A stretch of DNA of 44,376 nt from Bradyrhizobium sp. LTSP849 (GTDB lineage Bacteria; Pseudomonadota; Alphaproteobacteria; Rhizobiales; Xanthobacteraceae). The stretch is from assembly GCF_000938255.1 (NCBI RefSeq), contig NZ_JYMR01000025.1, forward strand, positions 1 through 44,376, given 5' to 3'. Of this stretch, positions 24,901 to 33,917 are shown in pieces. Positions within the stretch are counted from its first letter, which is position 1. Each line of letters starts with the position of its first letter. Below the pieces are notes generated by a model. It was not told the origin of the DNA. It was given only the letters and a program-made list of their open reading frames with translations, and did not search any database. A program made the position numbers and the translations under genes.

Positions 24901-25572
24901 GACAAAACCGACGAACCGTACGAACTCCTCGTTGTGCTCGCGATCGGAGCGAACGGCGTTCGCGGCGAAGCTATCGTCGGGATAACCCAGCGCGACGCAG
25001 GTCATGATGACCTCGTCCTCGGGGATCTCCGCAACCTCGCGCACGATGTCGGAACGCATGATGCCCTGCCCGTTGATCACGGAGCCGAGACCGCGGTCCC
25101 AGGCCGCGAGCACGATACCGTAGCAGAGCGCGCCGAGATCGAAATGGCAGACCGCGCCGGGGTCGAGCACGCGGTCATAGCTGAGCACCAGCGAGACCGG
25201 CGCATCGAACTGGCGGAAACCGCGCAGCACCCAATCCTGCCGCATCGGCTTGTCGTCGCGCGCAATGCCCATCGCGCCGAACAATTTTTTGGCGACGTCG
25301 ACCTGGCGCGTGCGGTGAACGCCCTGGTACTCGCCGTGACTGATGATGTCGCGCTTGGCCTTGGCGCCGGCGACCATCTCCTCCATGTTGCGACGGCGGA
25401 CCTGTTCCAGCGGTTCGCCGGTCAGCACATGGACATGCCAGGGCTGCGTGTTCATCGACGACGGCGCGCGCTTGGCACTGTCGATGATCGCCTCGATCAC
25501 CGCGCGCGGCACCGGCTCGTTCTTGAAACCGCGCACGCTGCGGCGCGACTGGATCAGCGTCTCGAATTCCAC
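24895..25572 (-). CDS. Nitroreductase family flavoprotein
   Basis: This is an FMN-dependent NAD(P)H oxidoreductase of the nitroreductase superfamily that reduces nitro compounds, quinones or related acceptors. The N-terminus ETLIQSRRSVRGF carries the FMN-phosphate-binding Arg-Arg-Ser, APSSMNTQPW is the second flavin contact, and the C-terminal part has GLGSVINGQG and VALGYPDD. GTG 25572 is chosen because GGGAGG lies seven bases upstream and family members start at this point; the in-frame ATG at 25593 overlaps that ribosome site. The length is 225 residues. The gene is divergent from an esterase gene with 113 bases between. Confidence 0.9.
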   Translation of the reverse strand: MEFETLIQSRRSVRGFKNEPVPRAVIEAIIDSAKRAPSSMNTQPWHVHVLTGEPLEQVRRRNMEEMVAGAKAKRDIISHGEYQGVHRTRQVDVAKKLFGAMGIARDDKPMRQDWVLRGFRQFDAPVSLVLSYDRVLDPGAVCHFDLGALCYGIVLAAWDRGLGSVINGQGIMRSDIVREVAEIPEDEVIMTCVALGYPDDSFAANAVRSDREHNEEFVRFVGFVD

Positions 25573-25685
25573 CTCTTTACCTCCCTGGCGCATACCCGTT
25601 CGGCAGTTGCCGATGCGGCGCGCGAAATCTATGCTACCCCGTAAGCAAGACCAAGAGGACCCGCCACACCCCGTGAGGACCTACC

Positions 25686-26648
25686 ATGCCCGCGCCGCTC
25701 GATCCCGTCATCGCCCAGATCATTCCGCTGCTGCCGCTGCGCGATCCCACAACGATGACGCCACAGAGCGCCCGCGATTCCTTGCGCGCACTGGCTGCCG
25801 CGCGTGCGGCCGTGCCGCCGCCGCCCGTCGATCTCGTGCAGGACATCAAGGTCAAGGGCGGCGCGGGCCCGCGCGATGCGCGGGTCTACCGGATCGGCGC
25901 CCGTCCCGCGCCGACCGTGGTGTTCTTCCACGGCGGCGGCTGGGTCGCGGGCGATCTCGATACCCATGACCGGCAGGCGCGCAATCTGGCGATCGAGACC
26001 GGCGCGGTCGTGATCTCTGTCGACTATCGGCGCCCGCCGGAAACGCGCTTTCCCGGCGCGTTCGAGGATGCCTTCGCCGCGAGCAGCGACATCTTCAACC
26101 GCGTCGCGGAATTTGGCGGCGATGCCAAGCGCCTCGGCGTGGCCGGCGACAGCGCCGGCGGCAATCTGGCCGCAGCGACCGCGATCGCCTGCCGTGATGC
26201 CGGCATCAAGCTCGCCGCGCAGCTGCTGGTCTATCCGGTGACGGACGTTGTCGGCAGCTATGCCGATGCGCGGGAGAACGCGCACTATCTGTCACGAACG
26301 GAGAATGCGGAAGGATACTTCCTGTCGCGCGCGGTGATGGAGTGGTTTGCCGGTCATTATCTTGCCGATCCCGGCCACGCCGCGGACTGGCGGGTCTCGC
26401 CACTGCGTGCCGCGTCGCTCGCAGGCCTTGCGCCCGCGGTCGTGACCACCGCCTGGTTCGATCCCCTGCGCGACGAAGGCGCGGCCTATGCGCGGGCGCT
26501 GGAGACCGCCGGCGTCCGGGTGAAGCATCATGAAGGCGCCGGCCTGATCCACGGCTATTTCGGCCTCGGCGAGGCCTCCGAGGTCGCCCGCGCCGAGGCC
26601 CAACGCGCGCGCGCCGATTTCAAGGCACTGCTCGCGCGGGGGATTTGA
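25686..26648 (+). CDS. Alpha/beta hydrolase, hormone-sensitive lipase family
   Basis: This is a cytoplasmic esterase of the HSL (family IV) group. The oxyanion-hole motif HGGGW lies at 82-86 and the nucleophile elbow GDSAGGN at 154-160 with Ser156; the acid is the Asp of WFDPLRDEG and the base the His of GLIHGYFGLGE. All catalytic residues are present. The length of 320 residues is typical. GAGGACC precedes ATG 25686. The stop overlaps the next hydrolase gene, so the two probably form an operon. Confidence 0.92.
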   Translation: MPAPLDPVIAQIIPLLPLRDPTTMTPQSARDSLRALAAARAAVPPPPVDLVQDIKVKGGAGPRDARVYRIGARPAPTVVFFHGGGWVAGDLDTHDRQARNLAIETGAVVISVDYRRPPETRFPGAFEDAFAASSDIFNRVAEFGGDAKRLGVAGDSAGGNLAAATAIACRDAGIKLAAQLLVYPVTDVVGSYADARENAHYLSRTENAEGYFLSRAVMEWFAGHYLADPGHAADWRVSPLRAASLAGLAPAVVTTAWFDPLRDEGAAYARALETAGVRVKHHEGAGLIHGYFGLGEASEVARAEAQRARADFKALLARGI

Positions 26649-27550
26649 TCGCGTTGCGGCCCGGCGGTATCGAATTGCCCAACCATCTCATTGGCATCAT
26701 CATCGGCCTGATCGCGGCACTGCTATCGGTCGAGAACGCCTCGGCCGCGCCGCAGACCGTCTACTTTCCCAGCGTCGACGGCCGCACGCCGCTCGTCGGC
26801 TACCTGTTCCAGCCGACCACGCCGGGGCCTTGGCCTGCCGTCGTCATGCTGCACGGTCGCGGCGGGCCGTATTCGAGCAACGACAATGCCGACTGCACTT
26901 ATGTCGGTCACGACACGGCTTCCCCCTGCAATGCCGCCACACTGTCCAAACGCCACGCGATGTGGGGCGAGTACTGGTCGGCGCATGGCTATCTGGCCCT
27001 GCTGCCGGACAGTTTCGGCCCGCGCTGCAAGGCGCACGGGTTCGGCCGCTTCACCCATGACGATCCCGATCGCGCCGACGTCAACGAAATGACCGTGCGC
27101 CCGCTCGATGCCGAAGGTGCGCTGGCTTATCTGCTCGGACGCGGCGACGCCATCCCCGGCCAGATCTATCTCCAGGGCTGGTCCAATGGCGGCAGCACCG
27201 CACTGAACGTGATGATCCGGCAACGCAGACAGGCAACGGGCTATCGCGGCGCCCTCGTGTTCTATCCGGGCTGCGGGCAGGCCGCGCTGCTCGCATCGAC
27301 CATCTCGACCACAGCGCCGATCGCCATGTTCCTCGGGACCGACGATGAGGAGGTGTCGCCCGTGATATGCCAGCACGTCGCCGATAGGTCGCGGCAAGCC
27401 GGTAGCAGCATCGATGTCACCGTCTACCCCGGTGCCACCCATGATTTCGACGAGCCCTCGTCGCGGCGGCAGTCCGCGCCCGGGAATCAAGCCGCCATGG
27501 ATGACGCACTCGTCAAGGCCATTGCCATCCTCGACCGTTGGAAAAATTGA
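26645..27550 (+). CDS. Dienelactone hydrolase family protein, exported
   Basis: This is a second alpha/beta hydrolase, of the dienelactone hydrolase type. A hydrophobic N-terminal segment (LIGIIIGLIAALLSVENASA) acts as a signal peptide. The nucleophile elbow is GWSNGG with Ser, unlike the Cys of true dienelactone hydrolases, and the catalytic His is in GATHDFDEP. The CTYVGHDTASPCN segment suggests a disulfide. The TTG at 26645 overlaps the stop of the preceding gene (TTGA) and has GGGGGA just upstream; a later TTG is possible. The length is 301 residues. Confidence 0.83.
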   Translation: MIALRPGGIELPNHLIGIIIGLIAALLSVENASAAPQTVYFPSVDGRTPLVGYLFQPTTPGPWPAVVMLHGRGGPYSSNDNADCTYVGHDTASPCNAATLSKRHAMWGEYWSAHGYLALLPDSFGPRCKAHGFGRFTHDDPDRADVNEMTVRPLDAEGALAYLLGRGDAIPGQIYLQGWSNGGSTALNVMIRQRRQATGYRGALVFYPGCGQAALLASTISTTAPIAMFLGTDDEEVSPVICQHVADRSRQAGSSIDVTVYPGATHDFDEPSSRRQSAPGNQAAMDDALVKAIAILDRWKN

Positions 27551-27645
27551 GGCGGACGCGAACGCCGTCCACCGATCCTGCTTGATTGCGCCATGATTCC
27601 GGGCTCCAATTCGTGCGCCATCTTTTTTGGTTTAGGGAGACAACC

Positions 27646-27894
27646 ATGATGAAGCGGATTTTCCTGGCAGCGATCGTTGCCACCTTTGCAGCAGGCTCGG
27701 CCCTCGCGGACGACACCTGCGAGAGCAAGGCGGTCGGCAAGGACGGCAAGGCCTTGGCGGGTGCTGCCAAGACCTCTTTCCTGAAGAAGTGCAAGGAAGA
27801 CGCCTGCACGCCCAAGGCTGTCAGCGCGGACGGCAAGCCGCTCGCTGGCGCCGCCAAGAACAGCTTTCTGAAGAAGTGCGAGATGGGCGCGTAA
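27646..27894 (+). CDS. PsiF repeat family protein, exported
   Basis: This is an 82-residue secreted small protein. After a signal peptide (MMKRIFLAAIVATFAAGSALA) come two near-identical units, each with a cysteine before and after, GKALAGAAKTSFLKKC and GKPLAGAAKNSFLKKC, the PsiF repeat named after a phosphate-starvation-inducible E. coli protein. The function of the family is unknown. TTAGGGAG lies nine bases before ATG 27646. Phosphate control cannot be seen from the upstream region. Confidence 0.85.
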   Translation: MMKRIFLAAIVATFAAGSALADDTCESKAVGKDGKALAGAAKTSFLKKCKEDACTPKAVSADGKPLAGAAKNSFLKKCEMGA

Positions 27895-27946
27895 TCGCTG
27901 CGCGTTCACTGCTTCTTTAGCGAGCAATCCGCAAACGGACTCCGTC

Positions 27947-27969
27947 ATGGCCGGGCTTGTCCCGGCCAT
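27947..27969. repeat. GC-rich hairpin, probable dispersed genomic repeat
   Basis: ATGGCCGGG and CCCGGCCAT form perfect nine-base arms around CTTGT, 53 bases beyond the PsiF gene. Motifs of this type recur between genes in Bradyrhizobium genomes, as far as I recall. It may also stop transcription of the PsiF gene. Confidence 0.55.
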
Positions 27970-28066
27970 CTGCGTTTGTGTTTCCGTGTCGCAAAGAACA
28001 TCAGCTAACTCCCCGCGCTTGCCGAGCGCCCAATCCAAATCATTCGATGACATCACAACCCTAGAC

Positions 28067-28130
28067 AGAAAGCCTCGGCTGACGGATCATGGCGTGCTGA
28101 GCGAATTGGGGCGGATCGACGAGGCTTTCT
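28067..28130 (+). promoter_or_regulatory. Long-range hairpin in the asparaginase leader
   Basis: AGAAAGCCTCG (28067-28077) pairs perfectly with CGAGGCTTTCT (28120-28130) across a 42-base loop. The right arm directly abuts the AGGAGAGG ribosome site (28131-28138) of the asparaginase gene, so the structure could affect translation or mRNA stability. Confidence 0.45.
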
Positions 28131-28147
28131 AGGAGAGGGACGTCAAG

Positions 28148-29239
28148 ATGTTGCAACTTCGAGTGCGTAGTCAGATCATGGCGACAGTGAGCTTGCTGTT
28201 CGCGCTGTTCATCAGTCTTGAAGCCGCGAACGCGAGGGGCGTCGGTCTGCCCAACGTCATGGTTCTCGCAACCGGTGGCACGATCGCCGGCAGCGGGGCG
28301 AGCAGCACCACCGTGGTCGGTTACACCGCAGCCACGGTGGGCATCGAGACCCTCCTGAACGCCGTCCCCGAACTGAAAACGGTGGCTAACGTCAAGGGTG
28401 AGCAGGTTTTCCAGATCGCCAGCGAGAACATGAACAATGACTACTGGCTCAAGCTCGCAAAGCGCGTCAACACGCTCCTCACGCAGGACGACGTCGATGG
28501 GATCGTGATCACGCACGGGACCGATACGATCGAGGAAACCAGCTATTTTCTGGACCTCGTCGTCAAGAGCAAGAAACCTGTAGTCGTCGTCGGCGCGATG
28601 CGGCCGTCGACAGCGATCAGCGCGGATGGGCCCATCAATCTCTTTAATGCGGTGATCCTCGCAGGCAGTGACGAGGCCGTCGGCAAGGGCGTGCTCGTTG
28701 CTCTCAACGATCAGATCAACGCGGCTCGCGATGTGACCAAGAACAACACCTCGTCGGCAGACACCTTCCGCACGCCGGAGCTCGGCTTCCTCGGCTACAT
28801 GCAGGGCAACAAACCATACTTCTATCGTCAATCGACGCGGCGGCACACGGCGGACTCCGAATTTGACGTCTCTAACCTCGATGTCCTGCCGCAAGTCGAC
28901 ATCGTCTACGGCTACGCCAACATGAACCGGGTCGCGATCGACGCTTTTGTCGCCGCCGGAGCCAAGGGGATCGTGCATGCCGGCACGGGCGACGGCAGCC
29001 TGGCCCGGCCCGCGGTCGAGCCGGCTCTCGACGAGGCCCGCAAGAAGGGTGTCGTGATCGTTCGCAGCAGCCGTGTCGGCAACGGCATCGTCGCGCGCAA
29101 CGGGGAAGCCAAGGACGACGAACACGACTTCGTCGTCTCGGATACGCTTAACCCTCAGAAGGCGCGCATTCTGCTGATGCTGGCGCTGACCAAGACGACC
29201 GACACCAAGGAAATCCAGCGGATGTTCTACACTTACTAG
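28148..29239 (+). CDS. Type II (periplasmic) L-asparaginase
   Basis: This enzyme hydrolyses L-asparagine (and often glutamine) to the acid and ammonia in the periplasm. A signal peptide covers about residues 1-30. Both catalytic threonine motifs are present: VLATGGTIAGSG and VITHGTDTIEET, with the conserved GAMRP and DGPINL segments. The length of 363 residues is typical for a precursor. The ribosome site AGGAGAGGG lies close upstream, adjacent to a long hairpin. It is convergent with the metallo-hydrolase gene after a four-base gap. Confidence 0.93.
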   Translation: MLQLRVRSQIMATVSLLFALFISLEAANARGVGLPNVMVLATGGTIAGSGASSTTVVGYTAATVGIETLLNAVPELKTVANVKGEQVFQIASENMNNDYWLKLAKRVNTLLTQDDVDGIVITHGTDTIEETSYFLDLVVKSKKPVVVVGAMRPSTAISADGPINLFNAVILAGSDEAVGKGVLVALNDQINAARDVTKNNTSSADTFRTPELGFLGYMQGNKPYFYRQSTRRHTADSEFDVSNLDVLPQVDIVYGYANMNRVAIDAFVAAGAKGIVHAGTGDGSLARPAVEPALDEARKKGVVIVRSSRVGNGIVARNGEAKDDEHDFVVSDTLNPQKARILLMLALTKTTDTKEIQRMFYTY

Positions 29240-29243
29240 CGCC

Positions 29244-30119
29244 CTACTCCCGCTTGAAGCGGTAATCAAAGGCGGCGCCGAGCGGTTTGATCAGTCCGAC
29301 CGTCGGCGCCGGAAAATGGATCGGCAGGATCAGCGTGTCGGTGTCGGCGACGGAAGCAAAAAACTTCCGCCGCGACACCGCCGACTGCTTCGCATCCCAA
29401 TCCGGCTTGGACGACCATTCCGGCTCGCGGCACTGGATCTGGTGATGCATGAGGTCGCCGGCGACGACCGCGCGCTGGCCTTTCGAGAAGATGTTCACGC
29501 AGCAATGACAGGGCGAATGCCCCGGCGTCGGCGTCAGCGTCACGGTGTCGTCGAGCGCGTAATCGTCATCCACCAGCAGCGCCTGCCCGGCCTCAACGAT
29601 CGGCAGGCAATTGTCGCGGAAGACGGTGCCGGGCGGATCGTTGCCTTTGGCGTTTTCCGTCTCCCAGGCCGCGTATTCGCCCTTGTGAAAGACGTATTTG
29701 GCGTTCGGGAACGTCGGCACCCAGCGGCCGTCGCGCAGTGTCGTGTTCCAGCCGGTATGGTCGATGTGCAGATGGGTGCAGAACACGTAGTCGATCTGCT
29801 CGAAGCCGATGCCGAGCGCGAACAGCTCGTTGCGCCAGCGCTCCTTGCCGGGAAAGTCGAACGGCGGCGGATGCCCCTTGTCCTCGCCGGTGCAGGTGTC
29901 GACCAGGATGGTGTAGCGCGGCGTGCGGACGACGAATGTCTGGTAGGTGATGACCATCATGCCGCGCGCGGTATCGAACACCTCGGGCTCCATGGTCGGC
30001 AGATGGTGCTTGAACACGCCCTCGTCATAGGCCGGGAAAAAATCCTGCGGCCGCCGCCACGGTCCTTCCCGCTCGATCACCGCGTCGATGGTGATGTCGC
30101 CGATCCTGAGCTGCTTCAT
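29244..30119 (-). CDS. Metallo-beta-lactamase fold hydrolase
   Basis: This is a dinuclear zinc hydrolase. The metal motif is THLHIDHTGW (His116, His118, Asp120, His121), followed by TPGHSPCH and AGDLMHH, giving the full ligand set of the fold. It has 291 residues and resembles the broad group that includes lactonases and arylesterases; quorum-sensing lactonase activity is possible but not shown. The frame runs on upstream to 30611, but ATG 30119, with GGGAGCG seven bases upstream, starts the domain directly. It is divergent from a glycerophosphodiesterase-like gene. Confidence 0.87.
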   Translation of the reverse strand: MKQLRIGDITIDAVIEREGPWRRPQDFFPAYDEGVFKHHLPTMEPEVFDTARGMMVITYQTFVVRTPRYTILVDTCTGEDKGHPPPFDFPGKERWRNELFALGIGFEQIDYVFCTHLHIDHTGWNTTLRDGRWVPTFPNAKYVFHKGEYAAWETENAKGNDPPGTVFRDNCLPIVEAGQALLVDDDYALDDTVTLTPTPGHSPCHCCVNIFSKGQRAVVAGDLMHHQIQCREPEWSSKPDWDAKQSAVSRRKFFASVADTDTLILPIHFPAPTVGLIKPLGAAFDYRFKRE

Positions 30120-30266
30120 GGTTATTCGCTCCCTTTTTGGGAGAGCGTAGCGGGCGGCACAGCGTCGTTCAAGCCGTGCAACGCCCATGCAGCGCCCATG
30201 CGTGAGGATCGCCGCAAATCGACCCCAAACGCCACCGACGATGATCGCGGAATTGGGGAAGAATCG

Positions 30267-31250
30267 GTGGGCAGGAAACGCGGATTTGCGACGGCGGCCA
30301 TGATCGCCGCTGCGGCGGGCGTCTACATCAACAACACAAACCTGCTGGCGACGCATCGCGACGGCAAACCGGTGTTGCTCGCCCATCGCGGCAAGGCGCA
30401 ACGCTTCGATGAGCGCGAGTTGAAGAACGATACCTGCACTGCCGCGCGCATGTTGCCGCCGACGCACGACTACCTCGAGAACACCATACGTTCGATGCGA
30501 GCAAGCTTCGAGGCCGGCGCCAATTTGGTCGAGCTCGACGTGCATCCGACGACCGACGGCGAGTTCGCCGTATTCCACGACTGGACGCTCGACTGCCGCA
30601 CCGACGGTCACGGTGTCACGCGCGAGCAGCCCATGGCGAAGCTGAAAATGCTCGACATCGGCTATGGCTACACCGCCGACGGCGGCAAGACCTTCCCGTT
30701 TCGTGGCAAGGGCATCGGAATGATGCCGACGCTCTCCGATGTGTTTGCCGCCTTCCCCGACCGGCGGCTTCTCATCAATGTGAAGAGCCGCGACGCGAAC
30801 GAGGGCGATAAGCTCGCGGCCGTGCTGAACGCGCTGCCGGCCGAGCGACGGCGGATGATCATGGTCTATGGTGGTGATGAACCGATCGAAATGATCCGTC
30901 GCCTCACTCCGGACGTCCGCACCATTTCGCGCGGCGCAATCCGCAGCTGCCTGACCCGCTATATCGGCTATGGCTGGAGCGGCCTGGTGCCGGCGGCCTG
31001 CCGGAACGCGATGGTGCTGGTTCCGATCAATGTTGCCCCCTGGCTATGGGGCTGGCCTGACCGATTCCTGAATCGCATGGACGACGCCAACAGCGCCGTT
31101 TTCGTACTCGGTCCTTACAGCGGAGGTGAGTTCTCGACCGGCATCGATACGCCGGAGTTGTTTGGCCGGCTGCCGCAAGGCTATTCCGGCGGCATCTGGA
31201 CCAACGAGATCGAGACGATCGCCGAAATCACTGGCAAGACAAAGGACTAA
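30267..31250 (+). CDS. Glycerophosphodiester phosphodiesterase-like protein
   Basis: This protein has a GDPD-type TIM barrel; family enzymes cleave glycerophosphodiesters. Motifs LLAHRG, ENTIRSMRASFEAGANLVELDV and AVFHDWTLD give the metal and catalytic residues (His-Arg, Glu-Asn, Glu-x-Asp, His). An N-terminal hydrophobic segment (FATAAMIAAAAGVYINNTNLL) indicates export or a membrane anchor. GTG 30267 has GGGGAAG six bases upstream and gives 327 residues; ATG 30198 would add 23 and cannot be excluded. The long open frame back to 29316 is antisense to the metallo-hydrolase and is not coding. Confidence 0.85.
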   Translation: MGRKRGFATAAMIAAAAGVYINNTNLLATHRDGKPVLLAHRGKAQRFDERELKNDTCTAARMLPPTHDYLENTIRSMRASFEAGANLVELDVHPTTDGEFAVFHDWTLDCRTDGHGVTREQPMAKLKMLDIGYGYTADGGKTFPFRGKGIGMMPTLSDVFAAFPDRRLLINVKSRDANEGDKLAAVLNALPAERRRMIMVYGGDEPIEMIRRLTPDVRTISRGAIRSCLTRYIGYGWSGLVPAACRNAMVLVPINVAPWLWGWPDRFLNRMDDANSAVFVLGPYSGGEFSTGIDTPELFGRLPQGYSGGIWTNEIETIAEITGKTKD

Positions 31251-31266
31251 CGCCGTCGGACGCCCG

Positions 31267-32043
31267 TCAGGCCTGCTTCAGCAGATGCCGGGCGAATTCG
31301 GGCAGCGTGCGGAAGGCCATGTGCATATTGTCGTTGAAGGACGCGGTCTGATAACCGTGGTGCTGCCAGGCGCGGACAAGCGCTGCACGGCTGAAGATCG
31401 AGACATGGCCGTTACGCGGGCCGACATACCACCAATTGAGGCCGTGCATCTCGAAATCGGGCGGCTGCACCAGCGTGGAGAACAGCACGAGCCCGGCCTC
31501 CTCCGTGCTTGACGCGATGGCGGCGATACCGGCCATCGGATCGGGCATGTGCTCCAGCGTCTCGAAGCAGGTGACGAGATCGAATTTTTCCTGCGGCGGC
31601 CGCGCGAAATCGGCCACGAAGGGATCGAAGGTCTGCGCCTCCAGGAAGCCTGAGCCGCGCAAATTTGCGCTCAGCAGGCCGTCGCCGCCGCCATAGTCGA
31701 GCACGCGCAACTCGGCCTTCCTCGCTCCGAATAAATCCTGCACCAGTTTTGCGCAGCTCGCGGGTCGAGCCTCCCTGTAGTCGGGATCGAACTCGATATA
31801 GCCGTCGTTATAAATGTCGGCCTTGAAGTTCGTCTCGCTCCAATCGTCAAATGCATCGGTGAACAGGAACCCGCAGAGCTGGCAGCGGCGGTAATAGACC
31901 GGCGTCCCCGACAGTGGCAGCCGCCTGCTGCGCTTTTCATTGCAGTGTTTGGCGAAATCGACCACGCCGAACAGCGCGGCCTCCGCGCCACAGATCTTGC
32001 ACGGCAGAGGTGCCGTGGAAACCGGTCTCAGTTTGGTGATCAT
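31267..32043 (-). CDS. SAM-dependent methyltransferase with N-terminal zinc ribbon
   Basis: This is a class I methyltransferase. The N-terminal part has CKICG (15-18) and CQLCGF (54-58), a four-cysteine zinc site like that of Methyltransf_13-type proteins involved in sugar or small-molecule C-methylation. The S-adenosylmethionine loop is VLDYGGGDG, and FETLEHMPDP is the usual motif after it. The length of 258 residues lacks the C-terminal domain of sugar C-methyltransferases. ATG 32043 is preferred over upstream in-frame starts; GGGACGGGG lies just before it. The substrate is unknown; the gene stands alone near an ABC-F gene on the same strand. Confidence 0.85.
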   Translation of the reverse strand: MITKLRPVSTAPLPCKICGAEAALFGVVDFAKHCNEKRSRRLPLSGTPVYYRRCQLCGFLFTDAFDDWSETNFKADIYNDGYIEFDPDYREARPASCAKLVQDLFGARKAELRVLDYGGGDGLLSANLRGSGFLEAQTFDPFVADFARPPQEKFDLVTCFETLEHMPDPMAGIAAIASSTEEAGLVLFSTLVQPPDFEMHGLNWWYVGPRNGHVSIFSRAALVRAWQHHGYQTASFNDNMHMAFRTLPEFARHLLKQA

Positions 32044-32172
32044 GCCCCGTCCCGCAACCTCGCCCGAGGCGATCCTCGCCTGCGAGGATTGTGCGAGGGT
32101 TGCGCGGTCGCGACCGTTCACGGTTATGGATCGGTCACTTGCAATGTCGGCAACCGATCAGGGCGATCCCGA

Positions 32173-33795
32173 TTACGACCGCAATCCCGGCGCTTCCTGC
32201 CCCGTGCGGGCGACGTATTCGGTGTAGCCGCCGCCAAACTGGTGGATGCCGTCCGGCGTCAGCTCCAGCACGCGGTTCGACAGCGTCGCCAAAAAATGCC
32301 GGTCATGCGAGACGAACAGCATAGTGCCCTCGAAATCCGACAGCGCCGTGATCAGCATTTCCTTGGTGGCGAGATCGAGATGGTTGGTCGGCTCGTCCAG
32401 CACCAGAAAGTTTGGCGGATCGAACAGCATCTTGGCCATCACCAGCCGCGCCCTCTCGCCGCCCGACAGCACCCGGCAGCGCTTCTCGACGTCGTCGCCG
32501 GAGAAGCCGAAGCAGCCTGCGAGTGCGCGCAGGGAACCCTGCCCCGCGGTCGGAAACGCGTATTCGAGCGACTCAAACACCGTCTGCTCGCCGTCGAGCA
32601 GGTCCATCGCGTGCTGGGCGAAATAGCCCATCTTGACGCTGCCGCCGACCGCCACGGTGCCCTGATCCGGCTCGCTCGCACCGGCAATGAGCTTGAGCAG
32701 CGTCGATTTGCCGGCGCCGTTGACGCCCATCACGCACCAGCGCTCGCGGCGGCGGATCATGAAATCGAGCCCGTCATAGATGCGCTTGCTGCCATAGCCC
32801 TTGTGGACATTCTTCAAGGCCACGACATCCTCGCCCGAGCGCGGCGCCGGCAGGAAGTCGAACGCAATGGTCTGGCGACGGCGCGGCGGCTCGACCCGCT
32901 CGATCTTGTCGAGCTTCTTCACGCGGCTCTGCACTTGAGCTGCATGCGAGGCGCGCGCCTTGAAGCGCTCGATGAACTTGATCTCCTTGGCGAGCATGGC
33001 CTGCTGGCGCTCGAACTGCGCCTGCTGCTGCTTCTCGTTCAGCGCACGCTGCTGCTCGTAGAACTCGTAATTGCCGGCGTAGGTGGTGAGCGAGCCGGAA
33101 TCGATCTCGACCACTTTCGAGATCACGCGGTTGATGAACTCGCGGTCATGCGACGTCATCAACAGCGTGCCTTCGTAATCGTGCAAAAACTTCTCGAGCC
33201 AGATCAGGCTTTCCAGATCGAGATGGTTGCTCGGCTCGTCCAGCAGCATGACGTCGGGACGCATCAAAAGAATACGCGCCAGTGCCACACGCATCTTCCA
33301 GCCGCCGGAGAGTTTTCCGACGTCGCCGTCCATCATCTCCTGGCTGAAGCCGAGGCCTGAGAGTGCCTCGCGCGCCCGGCCGTCCAGCGCATAGCCGTCG
33401 AGCTCCTCAAAGGCGTGCTGCACCTCGCCATAGCGGGCGATGATCTCGTCCATCTGATCGGCCTTATCGGGGTCGGCCATCGCGGTCTCAAGCTCGTGCA
33501 GCTCGGCCGCGACCACACTCACCGGCCCTGCCCCGTCCATGACCTCAGCCACGGCGCTGCGGCCGGACATCTCGCCGACATCCTGGTTGAAATAGCCGAT
33601 GGTGATGCCGCGGTCGGTCGAGACCTGCCCTTCGTCGGGCAGTTCCTCACCGGCGATCATCCGGAACAGTGTGGTTTTTCCAGCGCCATTCGGGCCAACG
33701 AGGCCGATCTTCTCGCCCTTGTTGAGGGCGGCGGAGGCTTCGATGAACAGGATCTGGTGGCCGGCTTGCTTGCTGACGTTGTCGAGGCGGATCAT
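32173..33795 (-). CDS. ABC-F family ATPase
   Basis: This is a soluble protein with two ABC cassettes and no membrane domain, of the ABC-F group (EttA/Uup/YbiT-like) that binds ribosomes at the E site. The first Walker A is GPNGAGKTT (34-42) with signature LSGGWKMR, and the second is GVNGAGKST (about 355) with LSGGERAR; both Walker B sites end in DEPSNHLDL and DEPTNHLDL. The basic interdomain linker (YEFYEQQRALNEKQQQAQFERQ onward) is the ribosome-binding part. The length of 540 residues fits the YbiT-like subgroup. The upstream ribosome site is weak. Confidence 0.92.
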   Translation of the reverse strand: MIRLDNVSKQAGHQILFIEASAALNKGEKIGLVGPNGAGKTTLFRMIAGEELPDEGQVSTDRGITIGYFNQDVGEMSGRSAVAEVMDGAGPVSVVAAELHELETAMADPDKADQMDEIIARYGEVQHAFEELDGYALDGRAREALSGLGFSQEMMDGDVGKLSGGWKMRVALARILLMRPDVMLLDEPSNHLDLESLIWLEKFLHDYEGTLLMTSHDREFINRVISKVVEIDSGSLTTYAGNYEFYEQQRALNEKQQQAQFERQQAMLAKEIKFIERFKARASHAAQVQSRVKKLDKIERVEPPRRRQTIAFDFLPAPRSGEDVVALKNVHKGYGSKRIYDGLDFMIRRRERWCVMGVNGAGKSTLLKLIAGASEPDQGTVAVGGSVKMGYFAQHAMDLLDGEQTVFESLEYAFPTAGQGSLRALAGCFGFSGDDVEKRCRVLSGGERARLVMAKMLFDPPNFLVLDEPTNHLDLATKEMLITALSDFEGTMLFVSHDRHFLATLSNRVLELTPDGIHQFGGGYTEYVARTGQEAPGLRS

Positions 33796-33917
33796 GAGGT
33801 CTTTTTGGGGAATTATTGCGCTGCGGCGTAATAGGCCATGCCGGCCGCCAAGGGAAGCCCGGCCAGACCCGGATCAGCCCCGGCCGTTCGTCAAATTCCC
33901 GCAATTCCCCCAGAAGC

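Noticed and set aside
29316..30266. N-terminal extension of the glycerophosphodiesterase-like gene
   Set aside because: The open frame is antisense to the metallo-hydrolase gene; a good ribosome site and signal segment mark a start at 30267.
31945..33360. 471-residue plus-strand frame opposite the ABC-F gene
   Set aside because: The minus strand encodes a full ABC-F protein with all motifs; the plus-strand product is a shadow with none.
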